From positions 1 through 64,000 of the forward strand of contig WBMZ01010243.1 in NCBI GenBank assembly GCA_013400975.1: a stretch of 64,000 nt of DNA. The letters run 5' to 3'. The notes beneath the pieces were generated by a model, which saw only the letters and a list, made by a program, of their open reading frames with translations, had not been told where the DNA came from and made no database searches. Position 1 is the stretch's first letter. Each line of letters begins with the position of its first letter. Positions 1-12,700 of the stretch are shown here, one piece after another. Source of the DNA: Atrichornis clamosus (Eukaryota; Chordata; Aves; Passeriformes; Menuridae). Position numbers and translations under genes: made by a program.

Positions 1-2474
1 AAAAAAAGGAATATTGAACCCCTCTCAGCTCTGCTCATTGTTTTTTATTATATATGAACATTAGGGAATGCTGATCTGTGCAGGTTTAACACACTTCTAA
101 CAGCATATTTATAAATGCCTTTATCTAAGTGTCAATATCAATTTCAATGAAACACTATTATGATTTTTAAGTCTTAACTCTGGGAGTCTGGCATGTGGTG
201 TCTATTTTTGTTTTTCTGCAGACTTGCTTCCTGGCTCACTCTTTTGAACAAAGTATTTAGAATCTTTGTCTAGATTCGTAAATTCAAGGGCAAGAAGCTA
301 ATTTTAGAATTTCCAAAAAGAATTGCGGACCTGAATCTTCTCTAATCAACCTGGAAAATATTCTACAACATCTCTAAGTATCAATACTGGTAAAGGGAGA
401 AGAGTAATGTTTTTTCTATATTTTTCCAGGATATCACAGAACACCCCAACTTATTAAGAATAAGTTGATAAAAAATGCTTTAACTTTTCAGTCTCTTTTG
501 GCCAGTCCTTTTTTTCCGATAATCCGTATAGCTGAAGAAGGTGTTGTTTTAAAATTGTCTTAAACCAAAAGGCTTTTAAGCTATGAAAGACACCCTTTTC
601 TTAAATTCAACATAGTAGTATTGCAAAGAATAATTTCTCTCAGTAACAGCAACCAGTATAATAGGACTTCACTAAATTAAAGCAACAATTATGAATTTGT
701 CTTTAAAATCTAAATAATAATTCTGCTGTTTGAAAAGGAACACTGCCACCCTCTGTGCACATATTAGCTAGAGAAGCTGAGATCCAGAAAAGCTAGTGTA
801 TCTTTCCCATACACAGCTAGAAACACACAGTAGAGGAAAAGCAGCAAAATGAAAGCAATTCAGGTCAGACAGAGGGTGAATATAAAGAAAATGTGGGGAA
901 ATATCAAATTGAGATTTTGTACAAGAAGTTCCACCAAAAGCAAGCAAAATTTAGCTTTTGGCTTTCGTTCTGAATCTGCTATGCTGGTCCTTGTCTAATA
1001 ATGTAAACATCATTACACAGGTTTGCCTGAAAATTATGCAGAAGTTTTGGTGTAAATGTGCAAGAGAATTCAACATAGAAATTCAGATTCTGTTCATTTG
1101 CAGCAACAGGCAGTAGGATGCTTTCCAGGGCCAAACAATCATCAGTGTTTAAAGTGTTTTAATAGCAGATGAAACAAATTTCTTCATCTTTACTGAACTC
1201 TATTTTTTTAAATGGCACTACTCTTTATTGTTCCTTGTGTTGCGATAGTAGGAAAACATCCTGAGTGCTTCTGAAATTAATGCAAATTGCAGGCTGTGCA
1301 GAGGGACTGTCATGCTGGTGATATCTGGGTAATTAGTGAACGGCTATCTTAAATGCACTGCGTCTCGTGTTTTTGATTGGAAGTGAACAAAACAAATCCG
1401 ATTTTTAATTCTGTAACAAAGTATTAATAAGTCTCTGAAAATGTTAGGAGCGGAAACTTCAACTGACATGTTTAATACCTGTATTCTTTAAATGTTTGTA
1501 GCAATACAGTTTGGAAAAAAATGAAAAGTAACAGATTATAGTTACCTTAGACACATTGTCATGGTCATAAACAACCACCTGTTTGCTGATATCCCAGAAT
1601 CAGTATCATACTACAAATATTTAATAAGAGGCATCTTTAGAAATTGTATTCCTTACATTTCAATTCACAGTTTGCCAGTAGCCTTGCAGAAGGAAGAAGA
1701 AATCAGAATGTCTTACATAAGAGCATATCCCATGTAGGAATATTTGCATGTGTAGGACATCATTAAAGTCAAAGCTGAAGGAAACTTAGAACTGTAATTC
1801 AAAACTTCTACAGATTTGAATGGGAAAAACACAAATACATTATAAAAATATTTTCTGGTACAGTAATTTTAAAAATTTATTTCATTATTTGTTTTATGCA
1901 CTGATTAAATGCGTCGACTTTAGAGTTATATTATGGTAAGATTTAATTTAGAAACAAAAGTTGTTTTCAAACGAAAACTTGAAAGAATTGATTCTGAGAG
2001 GAAAAACATACTATGCACACGGAGATTTCTTTCTCAGAAGTATGTTTTTAAAATAAAAGCCTGATAGAGCAAAATTAGGTTTTATTCAACATTTTATGGA
2101 CAAACAAGTATTTCTTTCCTGTAATGAAAAAAATGTTTAAAAAAAACCTTGTGCACTTTTAAGGCAGTTTTTCATACAGTACACCTAGAAAAAGGTATGC
2201 TAAATTGAGTTCTTGCCTCATGTGAAAGTAGAATTTATCAAAGGGGAATAAGTATATGTGGAACATGGCATTTTTAAAAGAATGAGCTGAAATCCCCTGC
2301 CATTATGAGAACAAGACTTACATAGAACCATTTCTGCTTCAGTTTAATTTTGCAAAATTTCAGAAAATATGCAAATAACAGGAAGGCAATAGTGCAACTT
2401 GTAGCAGCATAAAATCTAGGGCAAACATGCCTTCACTGAGATTGAAGGTGGTATTTATGATTATCTCTGGAGTT
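1..2474. other. AT-rich non-coding stretch, no gene recognised
   Basis: No repeat family, RNA gene or long open frame could be recognised here. Isolated pyrimidine-rich AG sites (near 224 and 430) look like splice acceptors, but no matching donor follows an open frame. On the minus strand a 65-nt stretch (1546-1610) ends in a donor-like AAG|GTAAC, but its acceptor is poor. The stretch reads as ordinary vertebrate intergenic or intronic DNA. Confidence 0.6.
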
Positions 2475-2996
2475 ATGCTACACAGAAATCTGTGCAGTCA
2501 CAGCTGGAGTTCTCTCCTGTCAGGGGCACAGGTGGTGTTCTCTTATCCCAGCCAGAAACTGGGACCCAGGAAGAAGAAGGTGAAGGGAACAAGTAAATGA
2601 CCGGCTGTGTGGATGGTGCCACACTCCGGGTTCTGGATTCTATGACCTGGGACACACCCTAGACAGACCAGGCATATTGACATCGGACGGGGCACACCTG
2701 ACCAAGTGGGATAAGGATGTTCTACGTAGCAAGCTGGCTGGATTTATTAGCAGGAGTTTAAACTAGGTTTGGTGAGGAGAGAGGTTGTTGTTCTGAGTGT
2801 CTGAGAGGAACCAGGAAACAGCAGGGAAATACCTGTAAATTGTCCCAAAGAAGTTAAGAGAGGGCTCTTCCCACAAGTTGAAGAGATCGATATCCCAGCT
2901 GAAGTGTCTCTACACCAATGCACTCAGTGAGTGGAATCCCTGCCCAGGGAGTTTGGAACTAGACCTTTCAGGTCTCCTCCAACCCAAGCCATGATG
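2475..2996 (+). mobile_element. CR1 LINE copy, 5' region fused to 3' tail (internal deletion)
   Basis: This is a plus-strand relic of an avian CR1 non-LTR retrotransposon. The left part, to about 2930, resembles the CR1 5' region ahead of ORF2. It contains the 'ggcacacctgaccaagtgg' and 'tttaaactaggttt' stretches, then an 'agctgaagtgtctctacaccaatgc' run that corresponds to the start of ORF2 (QLKCLYTNA in translation). The sequence then jumps straight to the CR1 3' end: 'gtttggaactagacctttcaggtc', 'tcctccaaccc', and a decayed 'ccatgatg' tail. The endonuclease and reverse-transcriptase sequence between them, several kilobases in a full CR1, is absent, so the copy cannot move by itself. The left boundary is uncertain by tens of bases; the right boundary is set by the end of the tail. 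Confidence 0.8.
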
Positions 2997-5022
2997 TCAG
3001 TATCCCATTTTAAATCTGTCTATTTGTATCACTATTTCTGCAGAATTTTTCTTCTGCAGTATCATAAACACTGGAAGATCCTCAACCCAACATAGTTTTG
3101 CAGTTGGAAAGCTGTAGTGTGTTAATAGCTGAATTCTGCTCAGTGGTGACACTGCTGTCATTACATAGGGAAATTGTGACTCATGCGTGCCCATGACTTG
3201 GCATCTATTCTTGCAGCACATGTTCCCCAGTGTGGTAGCTCATCTCCCCTGTCTGTGCACTGTCAATTTATTACCATATCAGCCTGATGAAGGCTACAAA
3301 AGAAATGACTAGATGCCATTTGTACGTCTGTGAGCAATACTATGTAGCAATAATTCTGTTAATAGAACATATTTTCTATTATTTTGTTTTCATTTTTAAC
3401 ACATGTAACTATATTAAAAAATTACAGCAATAAAGGAGGAAGAAGAATAATTTTATATGGGTAAAAATGGAGTTTAGTCAGAAATGAAAATCATCATATT
3501 GAAATCACAGGTGGCTAAAAGCAGTGCTTATTGCTTCTTTTTTTCTAGTTTAAATAATTTATCAGATATGTATCCTCTTTATTGACTCTCTGAGCATGTC
3601 GAAGGAAAAGGAATTGAAAATATTTGATGCACCTTCCTCCATTTTTATCAAATTCATGATATGTAATAGATTCATTATTTCAAATACTAGAAGCAAATGA
3701 TGTTTGCACCTTCTCCCTGCTGGAAAGACTACAGAATATATCAATATGTTTCTTTAGAAAAACATGGCACTTTTCAGAAGATAATTAATTTTTCAGATAA
3801 GACATGGAATTTGTACCATCCTTTAGCCTAGATTGAATCTTCAGGAATGTCATGAATATGTTCTGCTACAGTAGGCATGATATTGCAATTCCAAATCACA
3901 GTTCTTTCTATATGACAAAATAGAAGCATTATATCTTTTTTCTTCCCTTGAGTTACCTCATAAATATCATTTGCTAAACCCAAAAATACAATAATGTAGA
4001 ACAAAGTGTTGAAAAAAACAACAACAAAAATCCACAAAATTATTCCCACACTTCCTATCTCTTCTGATCTTTTTAAACTGATTCTTTTTTAGATTTTCAT
4101 AAGAGGGAGTGTATCATACTCTTCCCTAACAGAGGACATGACTAATATAATGGTGCACAAGAGATGAGATGGATCTTACTATTCTCTATTTCCTCAGCAG
4201 TGCCTTAAAGAGAATCACAGCCAATTTATCAGGTTGCTCTTTGCCAGAGTTGAGCATTATCCTAACAATATTTTTCAATATTATATTTGAGTGTTTATAA
4301 GGTCTCTGTTTATGTTTAGGCATCTTGTCCATCTTACTGAAAATAAGAATTCTGCTACCATAAAACTGCATCCCTTTGCTTGGAAACGCAGCAGTGATGG
4401 AAGAATTCCCATGAAAACAAAGAAAAAATCCCGTTTTAGAGAAAAATGGCAAAAGTAACACATTAGTTTAGTGTCTTCACAAGATTTGAACATTGATATA
4501 ATATAAAAAATATCCTTACAGTACTCACTCTTGCAAAAGTCTGTAAATGTTGTCAGGGGTGAACCAAATCCTTTGATCGTATATATCAACAGCATTGATT
4601 GTAAAGGAGCTACTTGAACTTACTCTAGCAGAAGGTATTATCCCAATGATTTCAACAGAAATGGGATAGGTCTCTCATCATCACCACAGATGTAATTTTT
4701 TTTGTTTGTGTCACTGTTTACCAAACTGAAATAATAATAATACTGGCCATCTTACAGACATAGTGAGAAGAGTACTAGTTATATTTTTCAGAAGTCTTGT
4801 GTGCATTACGCATGTATGAGCATAACCATAACAACAGAAACAAATGAAGGTGGATAGTAATACGGCAGTTTTCTCAGTCTGAAGAAAACACAAGGTGCTT
4901 TTCAGGGGATAAAGATTTGGTGGGGAAAAAAAAAAATTCTACATCTACTCAGAGCTTACTTTAACAACAGCAGGCTCAGTTATTAGCTGAGACAAGTTTA
5001 CACTTGGAAGACCTGAAGAGGA

Positions 5023-5048
5023 AAAGTGGCTTACTTTTAAGCCACTTT
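5023..5048. repeat. Perfect 11-bp inverted repeat with 4-nt loop
   Basis: The left arm aaagtggctta (5023-5033) is exactly complementary to the right arm taagccacttt (5038-5048), separated by the loop cttt. A transcript of either strand could form a short stable hairpin. It is too short for a canonical miRNA precursor unless outer pairing extends it, and I see no clear extension. No function can be assigned. Confidence 0.85.
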
Positions 5049-6185
5049 ATTGGTCCCCCAATACTGCAAATTACAGCACTGTGCACAGAGTGCCAATTTA
5101 ACTTCAAAGAAACCAGGTATCACATCAAAAGCCGTGTAGTCATAGCAGCACAGCACTTGGCACAGAAAAGAAAAAAAATTCTGGTAAGTAGCTTATTTCG
5201 AAGTAAGAAGAACACAAAGTCTCTCTCTGGTGCTGTGCTGTCCCCTAGGAGGTGCCTCTTAGTTTGGGTCAATACTATACCTGAGACTGTTCTCTGTGGT
5301 TCTGTGGTTCTGGTGGATTATTCCTTTCACATACTTGACATGTTTTGTGTTAGAAAAAGTTGGAATTAGAGTACTTGCAGCTTTAAGAACATTTTGGTGC
5401 AGATACAAATATTTCTCCTGTTAAAACCTATTCTGTCTAATATTTGTTATCCTATAATTTTACTGTTTAAGGCATCTCAGAGCTTTAAGCCAGATTTTCC
5501 ATTGATAAACACCAAATAACATCTGTTGGAAGTAATCAGATAAGGTTTTTCTCACCCCTAAATTCTTGTTCTGAAATGGAATTTTTCAGATACCCTCTTA
5601 GGGCAGCTTTAGTTTCTTTTATGCCTAACAGTGCTAAGCTGCTGGGACTTGGGCCAAAGACTAAGTACAAGCATATTTCTTATTGCATTGTCTAAACAAT
5701 GTATAAAACTTAGACATTAGCATGTCATGGAAACAGATATGTGTAATTTTGATGTTCTGACTTAAATATATATTGTGTAAAGATTTTCTCCAGTTAAAAT
5801 GAAGTATAAAGGTTTTGAGGTTGTGAGTGGTAGAATATTATAGATCATATTGACTCCCCTTGGAAAGCTATGCAAAAAATTCATTCAGGTAGCAATATTT
5901 CTGCTCCTATTTTATAGACTAGGGCTACTTCTCTATTTTTTCCAAATGATTTTATCAATTCAAACTTAGATTTTCTCACAAGAAATAATAAATGTAAACT
6001 ATGGAAAACTTTTCTGAAATATCCTTTTAGCATGTCAAATGTCAATAAAGAAAATAAATTGATATGGCCTTAATTCCAGTGAGGCTAAATGAAGTCAGTA
6101 CTAGAACATCACTAAAGAATTAAATTATACATCAGATGATTTAAATATACAAATTGTGAGTCCAGCTCTATATTTCTTTTTCAGT

Positions 6186-6372
6186 AAAAAACCCAAAACC
6201 CCACAATCACCCCCAGCACAAACAAAAATAATGTATGTCTTTTTTCATTCTACTTTCTCATTTTCAAGGAAAAACAACAAAAAAAACCCCTTCCTTTACC
6301 TCCCTATACATCTTTACTATCCTGGAATTGGAAAAACCCCACCAATAAGAATAAAAATAAACCAAATAAAAA
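6186..6372. repeat. A/C-rich low-complexity tract
   Basis: The plus strand is dominated by A runs and short C runs (aaaaacccaaaacccc, aaaacaacaaaaaaaacccc and similar), so the minus strand is T/G-rich. It belongs to a set of similar T/G or A/C tracts scattered through the window. A 95-codon plus-strand frame crosses it, but its composition is that of simple sequence. Confidence 0.7.
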
Positions 6373-9099
6373 CTGCATCTATCACTTCTCAGAAAGAGAT
6401 ATTACAAAGTCATTATAAGAGTTATAGACTGACAACACAATAGTAAATTTTAACATCAATTTTTAACTACCCTCTCCTACATTCTTTCTCTATATACATT
6501 GTATACCTGAAAAAAAGGTTGGGAGAGAAACCACAGCTGTGTCTTTTTATTAGGAACATTCCATTTTTATTAAATTTGTATGAAAAGAGAAGTAAAATCT
6601 TCATGTCACGCAAATAATTTCACTAGCCAAACTACAAGCTCATAAAAGTCAATCCTCCTGACAAATTTTTTAAAGAACCTTTTCATTTTGTTTAATAGAA
6701 TTTGTATTTTATGAAGCCTTACAACTATAAAAACTACAAGCAGTTTTTATTATTGAATCTCAGTGATTTTTTTAAGCAATTAAATTCTTACAAGACTAAC
6801 CTCTTTACAAGACTTGAGTTTTTCTTGTATGTCAGTATGTGTTTCTTTTCCATTTGTTTATATAGTGACTTATCAGCAAAAAATATTCAAGGAGCTTTTC
6901 TTGTTAATCAAAATAAATTGATACATGTCTATCAATTTCTTTTAATAAGGATGTGACTGCAAATTTTTTGAGGTGATAACATTTAAAGAAGCACAAACCT
7001 TCTAAATTAATTTCTATATTAATATCTGAGAGAGAGGAAATGGTGAAAATGTCTGTTAGATTTGACATTATCAACTTGCTGACTGATCTTGGGTGGCGTT
7101 TACATGTGCTCCTGGAAACCTTCCATCACATGAGCATTTGTTACTCAAAACTTATTGTGTTAGAAGTGTCCCATTTGAAAACTGAATTGCAACTGGCAAA
7201 AGTGAAATTGGGAAAAAAATGGAATCCATTGCATGAGCTGAACTACTTGGATCTTTGTGGCACAGATAAGTTTGTACAGCTTCTGCATCTGATTTGCCCC
7301 TCAGGGATTAAGTATGTGAGAAGGATGAGGAGACATGAGTGTGTTAATTTTTACAGCCAAATCACTGAAATAAGTTGTGTTTTGAAAATTATTGTTAATT
7401 TTTGTGTGTGACAGAAGATTCCAGAGGATGTTAGTTGCTAGGTTAGGATTTGAGGATCATTCCCCAAGTTGCTGAATCTCAGCAATTTTCACAGATAGAG
7501 AAGATGTGCAATTAGTTATCTAATAAATACTTCTTAAGCATTTTGAAAACCTCAAATGAGAGATGATTCCGTTACCTGGGAATCTCTTCCCTACTTCAGT
7601 TTCTTTTTCAAACTGCATTATTTATTATGTGGACCATAAAATTTTTAAACCTCTGGTAGGTATATACACATAATTCAGATCAAAATATTATCAACACATC
7701 TTGGCCTGTGTAGATCTCAACCAGACAAAAATATTAATGCTTATTCTGTAGCTATGCCTAAGTAATTTTACCTTGTTGAGAAAGAAATGTCACCTAAAAC
7801 AGAAGAGTTCACAGGACAATGAAATCTGGGTCAATCCAATGAATGGGGTGAATTTGAGTGTTATGTTCACCTCTGTGCTGGTACTGACATGAGACAAAGA
7901 TGAAATGCATTTGCTACACAGGAGAATTTGGCAATACATGATAAGGAGGTGAATGCCACAGACTGCAAGCCTCCTTCTCACCCCCTTGATGGGTAGAGCA
8001 AGGACTTTAAACTAGGACAACTGAGTCCCTGAACTCCAATTATCTCATGGCTGTTGTATATTTTAATATGAATTTTCCTCCTCACACACTTCAACTCTGT
8101 CTCTTGCTTATTCTAAATGTGTGCTATTTGCATATTGTGATTAAAGCTTACGTACTTAGTTTGAGAACATAAATGTTTTTCTCAAAATTAGTCTCTAAAT
8201 TATTACACAGACAAAAATCTACAAATTACTGTACAGAAAGATGATATTTCTCACTCTAGAAAGAAAGAGAAATATGATTTAAGTGTAGAACCCTTAAAAA
8301 AAGGTTCATTTGTGAGTCAGATATTTCAGAACATGGAATAAGTTTCCATTTTCACAATAATTATTCTCTCAGTAATTTCTCATTTGATTCACTATCAGTT
8401 CAAGGTTCATTGATTACCCATTTCATTTTGGTGTGTTTTAATTATATTATATGTAACATAATACTAGTTTAAATAGACAAAGATCTTCCAGCTCTTTATC
8501 TTTCTTAGGCAATTGGATTTAGACTTTCAATCTTTACCCATTTCGGTAAGCCTTTGTTCATAGGCAGTGTGCAAATATGGCTTTAGAATAAGGTCTGAAG
8601 TCCAAATGAGGACAATGAAAACACTGTGAGCCATGAGTAAGAGTAAATTCTTGTCATTGTGTTTCGTCATCATGGCTTCTTCAGGGCCAAAATACCATGG
8701 TGATACTGTGGCAACAAAAACATAATGGACACTATTTTGCTGTCCTCTCTGCTAACTAATCTTGTGTAAATCATGACTGCTAACTAAGTTCTTAGTTATA
8801 ATATGTGTTCTTGCTATAAGCAAGAAATTAGATGCATTAGGTATTTGGAACAAAAAAGATATTAAATTAGGGTTTATGTAATTTTTAGAAAAAAGATGCC
8901 TCTTTAGTCAGGTGTAAAAGTGCTTAAGCCAGCTAAGTTTCTCTTTGCGAGTCTGAAAGATCCCCATACAGCATCACTTCTGGTTTTCTGCATGATGAGC
9001 ATAGCTTAGTTTTAAGGTTCCAGGTTATAGTCAAAGACACCCCTAAGTTTGCTGTGCAGTCTTGGAATGGGAATTTTAGATATCTGGAGTGTGCTCTTT

Positions 9100-9796
9100 T
9101 GTGGTTTGATGTTGACAGGATGCCGGGTGTCCACCAAAACCACTCTGTAACTCCGCTCCTCAGCTGAGCAGGAGAGAGAAAATATAATGAAAGGCTCATG
9201 AGTTGAGATAAGGGCAGGGAGAAATCATTCAGCAATTACCATCACAGGCAAAACTGACTCAACTTAGGGAAATTAATTGAATTAACTACCAATCAAATCA
9301 GAGTAGAATAATGAGAATTAAAACAAGATGTTAAAAACATCATCCCCCCACCCCTCCCTTCTTCCCCGTCTTAACTTTATTCCAATTCTGTCTCTCCTCC
9401 CTTCAAGTGGTGCAGGGGTACAGGGAATGGGTATTGCAATCAGTTCCTTACATGTGGTTTCTGCCACTCCTTCCTCCTTAGAGGGACAACTCCATCTCCT
9501 ACTTCAGCATGCAGTTCCTCTCCTACTTCAGCATGCAGTTCCTCCACAGGAGACAGTCCTTCATGGACTTCTCCAGCGTGGATCCATTCCACCAGGTGCA
9601 GTCCTTCCAGAACTGGCTCCTCTAATGTCCCTCCACCGCTGATGGGCTTGGCCCTGGCCAGCAGCAGGTCCGGCTTGGAGCCAGCTGGCATTGACTCTGT
9701 CACATACAGGGAAAGTTTCTGGCAGCTTCTCGAAGAAGCCACTCCTGTAGCCCCTGGCCACCAAAACTGTGCCATGAAAACCCAAAACTGTTTTGT
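9100..9796 (-). mobile_element. Solo LTR of an avian endogenous retrovirus
   Basis: The sequence matches, from family knowledge, a common songbird LTR read in reverse. On the plus strand it opens with tgtggtttgatgttgacagg, continues with the ggatgccgggtgtccacc block, an 'aactaccaatcaaatcag' block, and a GC-rich central part. It closes near ggccctggccagcagcaggt, the cttctggcagcttctcg block and a 'ccaaaac' terminus. Read on the minus strand it has the 5'-to-3' order of an LTR. The TATA-like segment I expect in the longer form of this family is not seen, and the copy is shorter than that form, suggesting internal deletion. No retroviral internal genes lie on either side, so this is a solo LTR. 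Open frames inside it (for example 9328-9642) are by-products of the LTR. The exact right boundary is uncertain by about 10 bases. Confidence 0.85.
9497..9544. repeat. Exact tandem duplication of 24 bp inside the LTR
   Basis: The 24-base unit starting tcctacttcagcatgcagtt occupies 9497-9520 and is repeated without mismatch at 9521-9544. Short tandem units in this central part are typical of this LTR family, where they may represent promoter or enhancer copies. Perfect identity suggests either a recent slip or a young duplication within an otherwise decayed element. Confidence 0.95.
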
Positions 9797-12700
9797 ACTG
9801 ACTGAATATGTTCTTCACAAAAAAAAAAATTGTAGGTATTTATCTTCTAGAAACTAAAACAGGAAGAGCGTTGTAGGGAAAAGGACAATAATGATAATGG
9901 ATATCATAATTCATGCTATAAATGCTGGAAAAATTGCTATTCCTTCGCATGTAGGAATATTATTTCTCTTATTCTTAGTAATATGTATCTGGCCAATATG
10001 TCAAAAGCTGATTTTTGAATGAAAACTATTTCATTCTCTGAATGAAAATTTCAGAAGTTATTTCATTGCTATTAGCCAAAGCTTTTCTCTTGTTTGTGCA
10101 GTCTAAAACTGATAAAAGCCTAGATAATAAGGTAAAAAATATTTTGCTTTTGAAGTACAAAATAGTTGTAGACGACCACTGTGAAACAGTATAAAATGCT
10201 TTCTCAGGTTTTTGGATGCACACCTTGTGCTTTCTTGCAATTTCTTGCAATTTGCAAATGACTGCTAACCCTTAGTGGCACCACTCAGTGAGTACCTGAC
10301 AATTTGAATTTAAAGTACCTGCACTCAACAAATAGCTATTGGATTTCAGGAAGTCAAAGAAAAAAGAAAGTGAAGGCTGAGATTAATTTTTATTTTTATG
10401 GGAGCACACACATGTGTGTGTTTATTAGAGATTATAATGACTTTTTTTTTTTTCTGTCTCTGGCAAAGTTTGTGTTGAAATTGGAAAAAAATCAAGAGTG
10501 GTTGGAAAGCTATTTTTCAGCCCATATTAAATTCTTCAGAAGACCTGTCTTCCTTTGACAGCAATTAGGTTCAATGGGTTCAGTTTTTATTTTGAAAATA
10601 AAAAGCTTTTCTGGAGTAAGAGAGTAAGTATTATTTTTGAACTACACAAGCAAGGTTAGAGTAATGCATCCAGAGCTAGTACATGTATTTTGAAGGCAGA
10701 ATTTATCACAGAAATAAAACCAGAACCCTTTAGAAAATAGTAAATAAAATCTTACACTGCTGTAGCTGTGAACTCTCCTTGGAGTTGAACATATATTGGG
10801 CTTCTCTACATTCTTCTTCATTCTTAGGTCTGGAAAAAGCTAGAGATTGGAACTGTCAGCTGTAGGTAAAGGGAAAAAAGGTTTAACACTTTGTCTTCAA
10901 GAAAAACAACTCTTCTATAGTTTTCTCATTTAAACAAGACTGCCTTTCATAGGGAGCATACGGTCTTACTAATGTGAATATAGTCATGTTCTACTGTGCT
11001 CATGTTAAATATGTTCTCATGCCAAGGTCAAATCTAACATCTTTAAATCAAATTCAATAGCTATCAAGCAGTCAGCAGCCATTTTAGAATACACATAACA
11101 ACAAGACAATAATTTGCTATATAGTTTGTAAATCAATATTACTATGTTCATTCATTACAGAGCTGAGGAAATGGGTATAGAAGGTTCTTAGAAAAGTTTT
11201 GTATCTGACAGCTCCTGATTATAGATTCTTTACTAAATTTAGTAATATTTAGTCACTCCATATTCTATTGATGGTTTACCTGCAGTTCTTTGAAAAAAAA
11301 ACAAAAAAAACCAGCTACCACCAGCTATGGATGGCAAAGAAGTGTTCCCTCTAGGGAGATTCAACATATCTGCTCCTGACCATAGGAGACAAGTCTGTGC
11401 ACACTCTTGTCATTCTTCTTACAAAAGTTTTGAATCGATATGATGGTGTTGATCTCCATGCCAAAAGCAGTAAAGGTCCAGAAAATTGCAACAGAAAATT
11501 GTAGGTCACAATACTGGTTCCCAGCTTATTGCCTTCACCTCCCCAGGTAGAATGAGGAATTAAAGTTGATAGTCACAAAAACAGAGAAAGCAAAAACCAT
11601 GTCTATGATGAATAAAAAATTGTTGTTCTGATTCTAAATAGTAGGTCTTTCATGTAACTATTCAGAAACATAACTTCTGAAGATAATAGTCTATTGTATG
11701 AAAGAGTAGATGTTTCCAATTGTTTTGTTAGTAGGGAGAAAATAGCTGTGATCTGAGAGCAGGTTAGAACAGGTGCAGCTGGAGGTTAAATGCATTTCAG
11801 TGGATTCTGACAAGCAGCCCATAAGCTCAGCATGGAAACAGAGTTGCATACAGACAGACATACACAATATATGCACATTTGCATGAAACTGTATTTGCAA
11901 AACTAATTTTGCTGTATAACTCTATTGCAGGAACAATCACATTGAATGTGGACGTTATTTGAATTCCTGACGCTAACATTCCATTGAGAAAGATACTCTG
12001 CAAGAGAGATGAGGTTACAATCACGCTTTTATGAGAAAAATGGCATCACAGCTACAGCAACTGCTAACGTTCTGCAGATATTCTCTTTTCAAACACAGAG
12101 TAACCAGCACATATAGTGCTAAAATATTCGAAATGTTCATAGGAATTTGAAACATGAAAGAGAACCTGAATCTGCTCTTCAAGAAGTTGGTAGGCACTAT
12201 TCAGGTTCCTGGAGATTTGACGGATTATAGAAAAAAAATGAGACACTTACTTGGGTGTAAATATCTCCCAGTCAGTGCGATTCTAGGATGGGGATCATGA
12301 GGATGATGCATAATTCAAAGACAGTTCAAGCAATGCATATATTTCTAGCACTGGCTAAAGCATCACACAGTTTATATTACTAAGTTATATGTTCTAGAAT
12401 GGTTTCATGTTTTTGTTACATTAAAAATAAACATCTGTAACAATGAAGGCAAGATAGCAGAACTCTGAATTAAGATCAGGTGTTGCTTTACCTATAAAAT
12501 AGCTTTAAAATTTGATTATCAGTGTTTGTTTCACCTAAAGGATATTATTTTAATTGAAATTCAAATGAAACTACAGATCTGAATATAACTTTCTGTAAAA
12601 AAACCTGACAAACCTATTAGTTGATTCATTTTGCAGCATGGCAATTTATCAGGAAAAAGAAAAAGCAGAAAAGGAAAGAAAAAGGTGACAGTGAATGAAG

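Larger units (their letters stand above)
2997..9099. other. AT-rich non-coding stretch, no confident gene
   Basis: Open frames of 121 codons (5004-5369, plus) and 123 codons (7040-7411, plus) occur, but neither resembles a known family or shows compositional coding bias. Within the first frame, a GTAAGT donor at about 5184 follows a roughly 107-nt open stretch from 5077, but the acceptor tract is weak. On the minus strand, 4529-4673 is an open stretch ending in a GTGAGT donor; it is discussed in the findings. The remainder is unique AT-rich sequence apart from the hairpin and A/C-rich tract listed separately. Confidence 0.55.

Noticed and set aside
9328..9857. Five open frames on both strands
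   Set aside because: They lie inside, or in one case run just past, the solo LTR at 9100-9796, whose GC-rich centre keeps several frames open. They are not genes.
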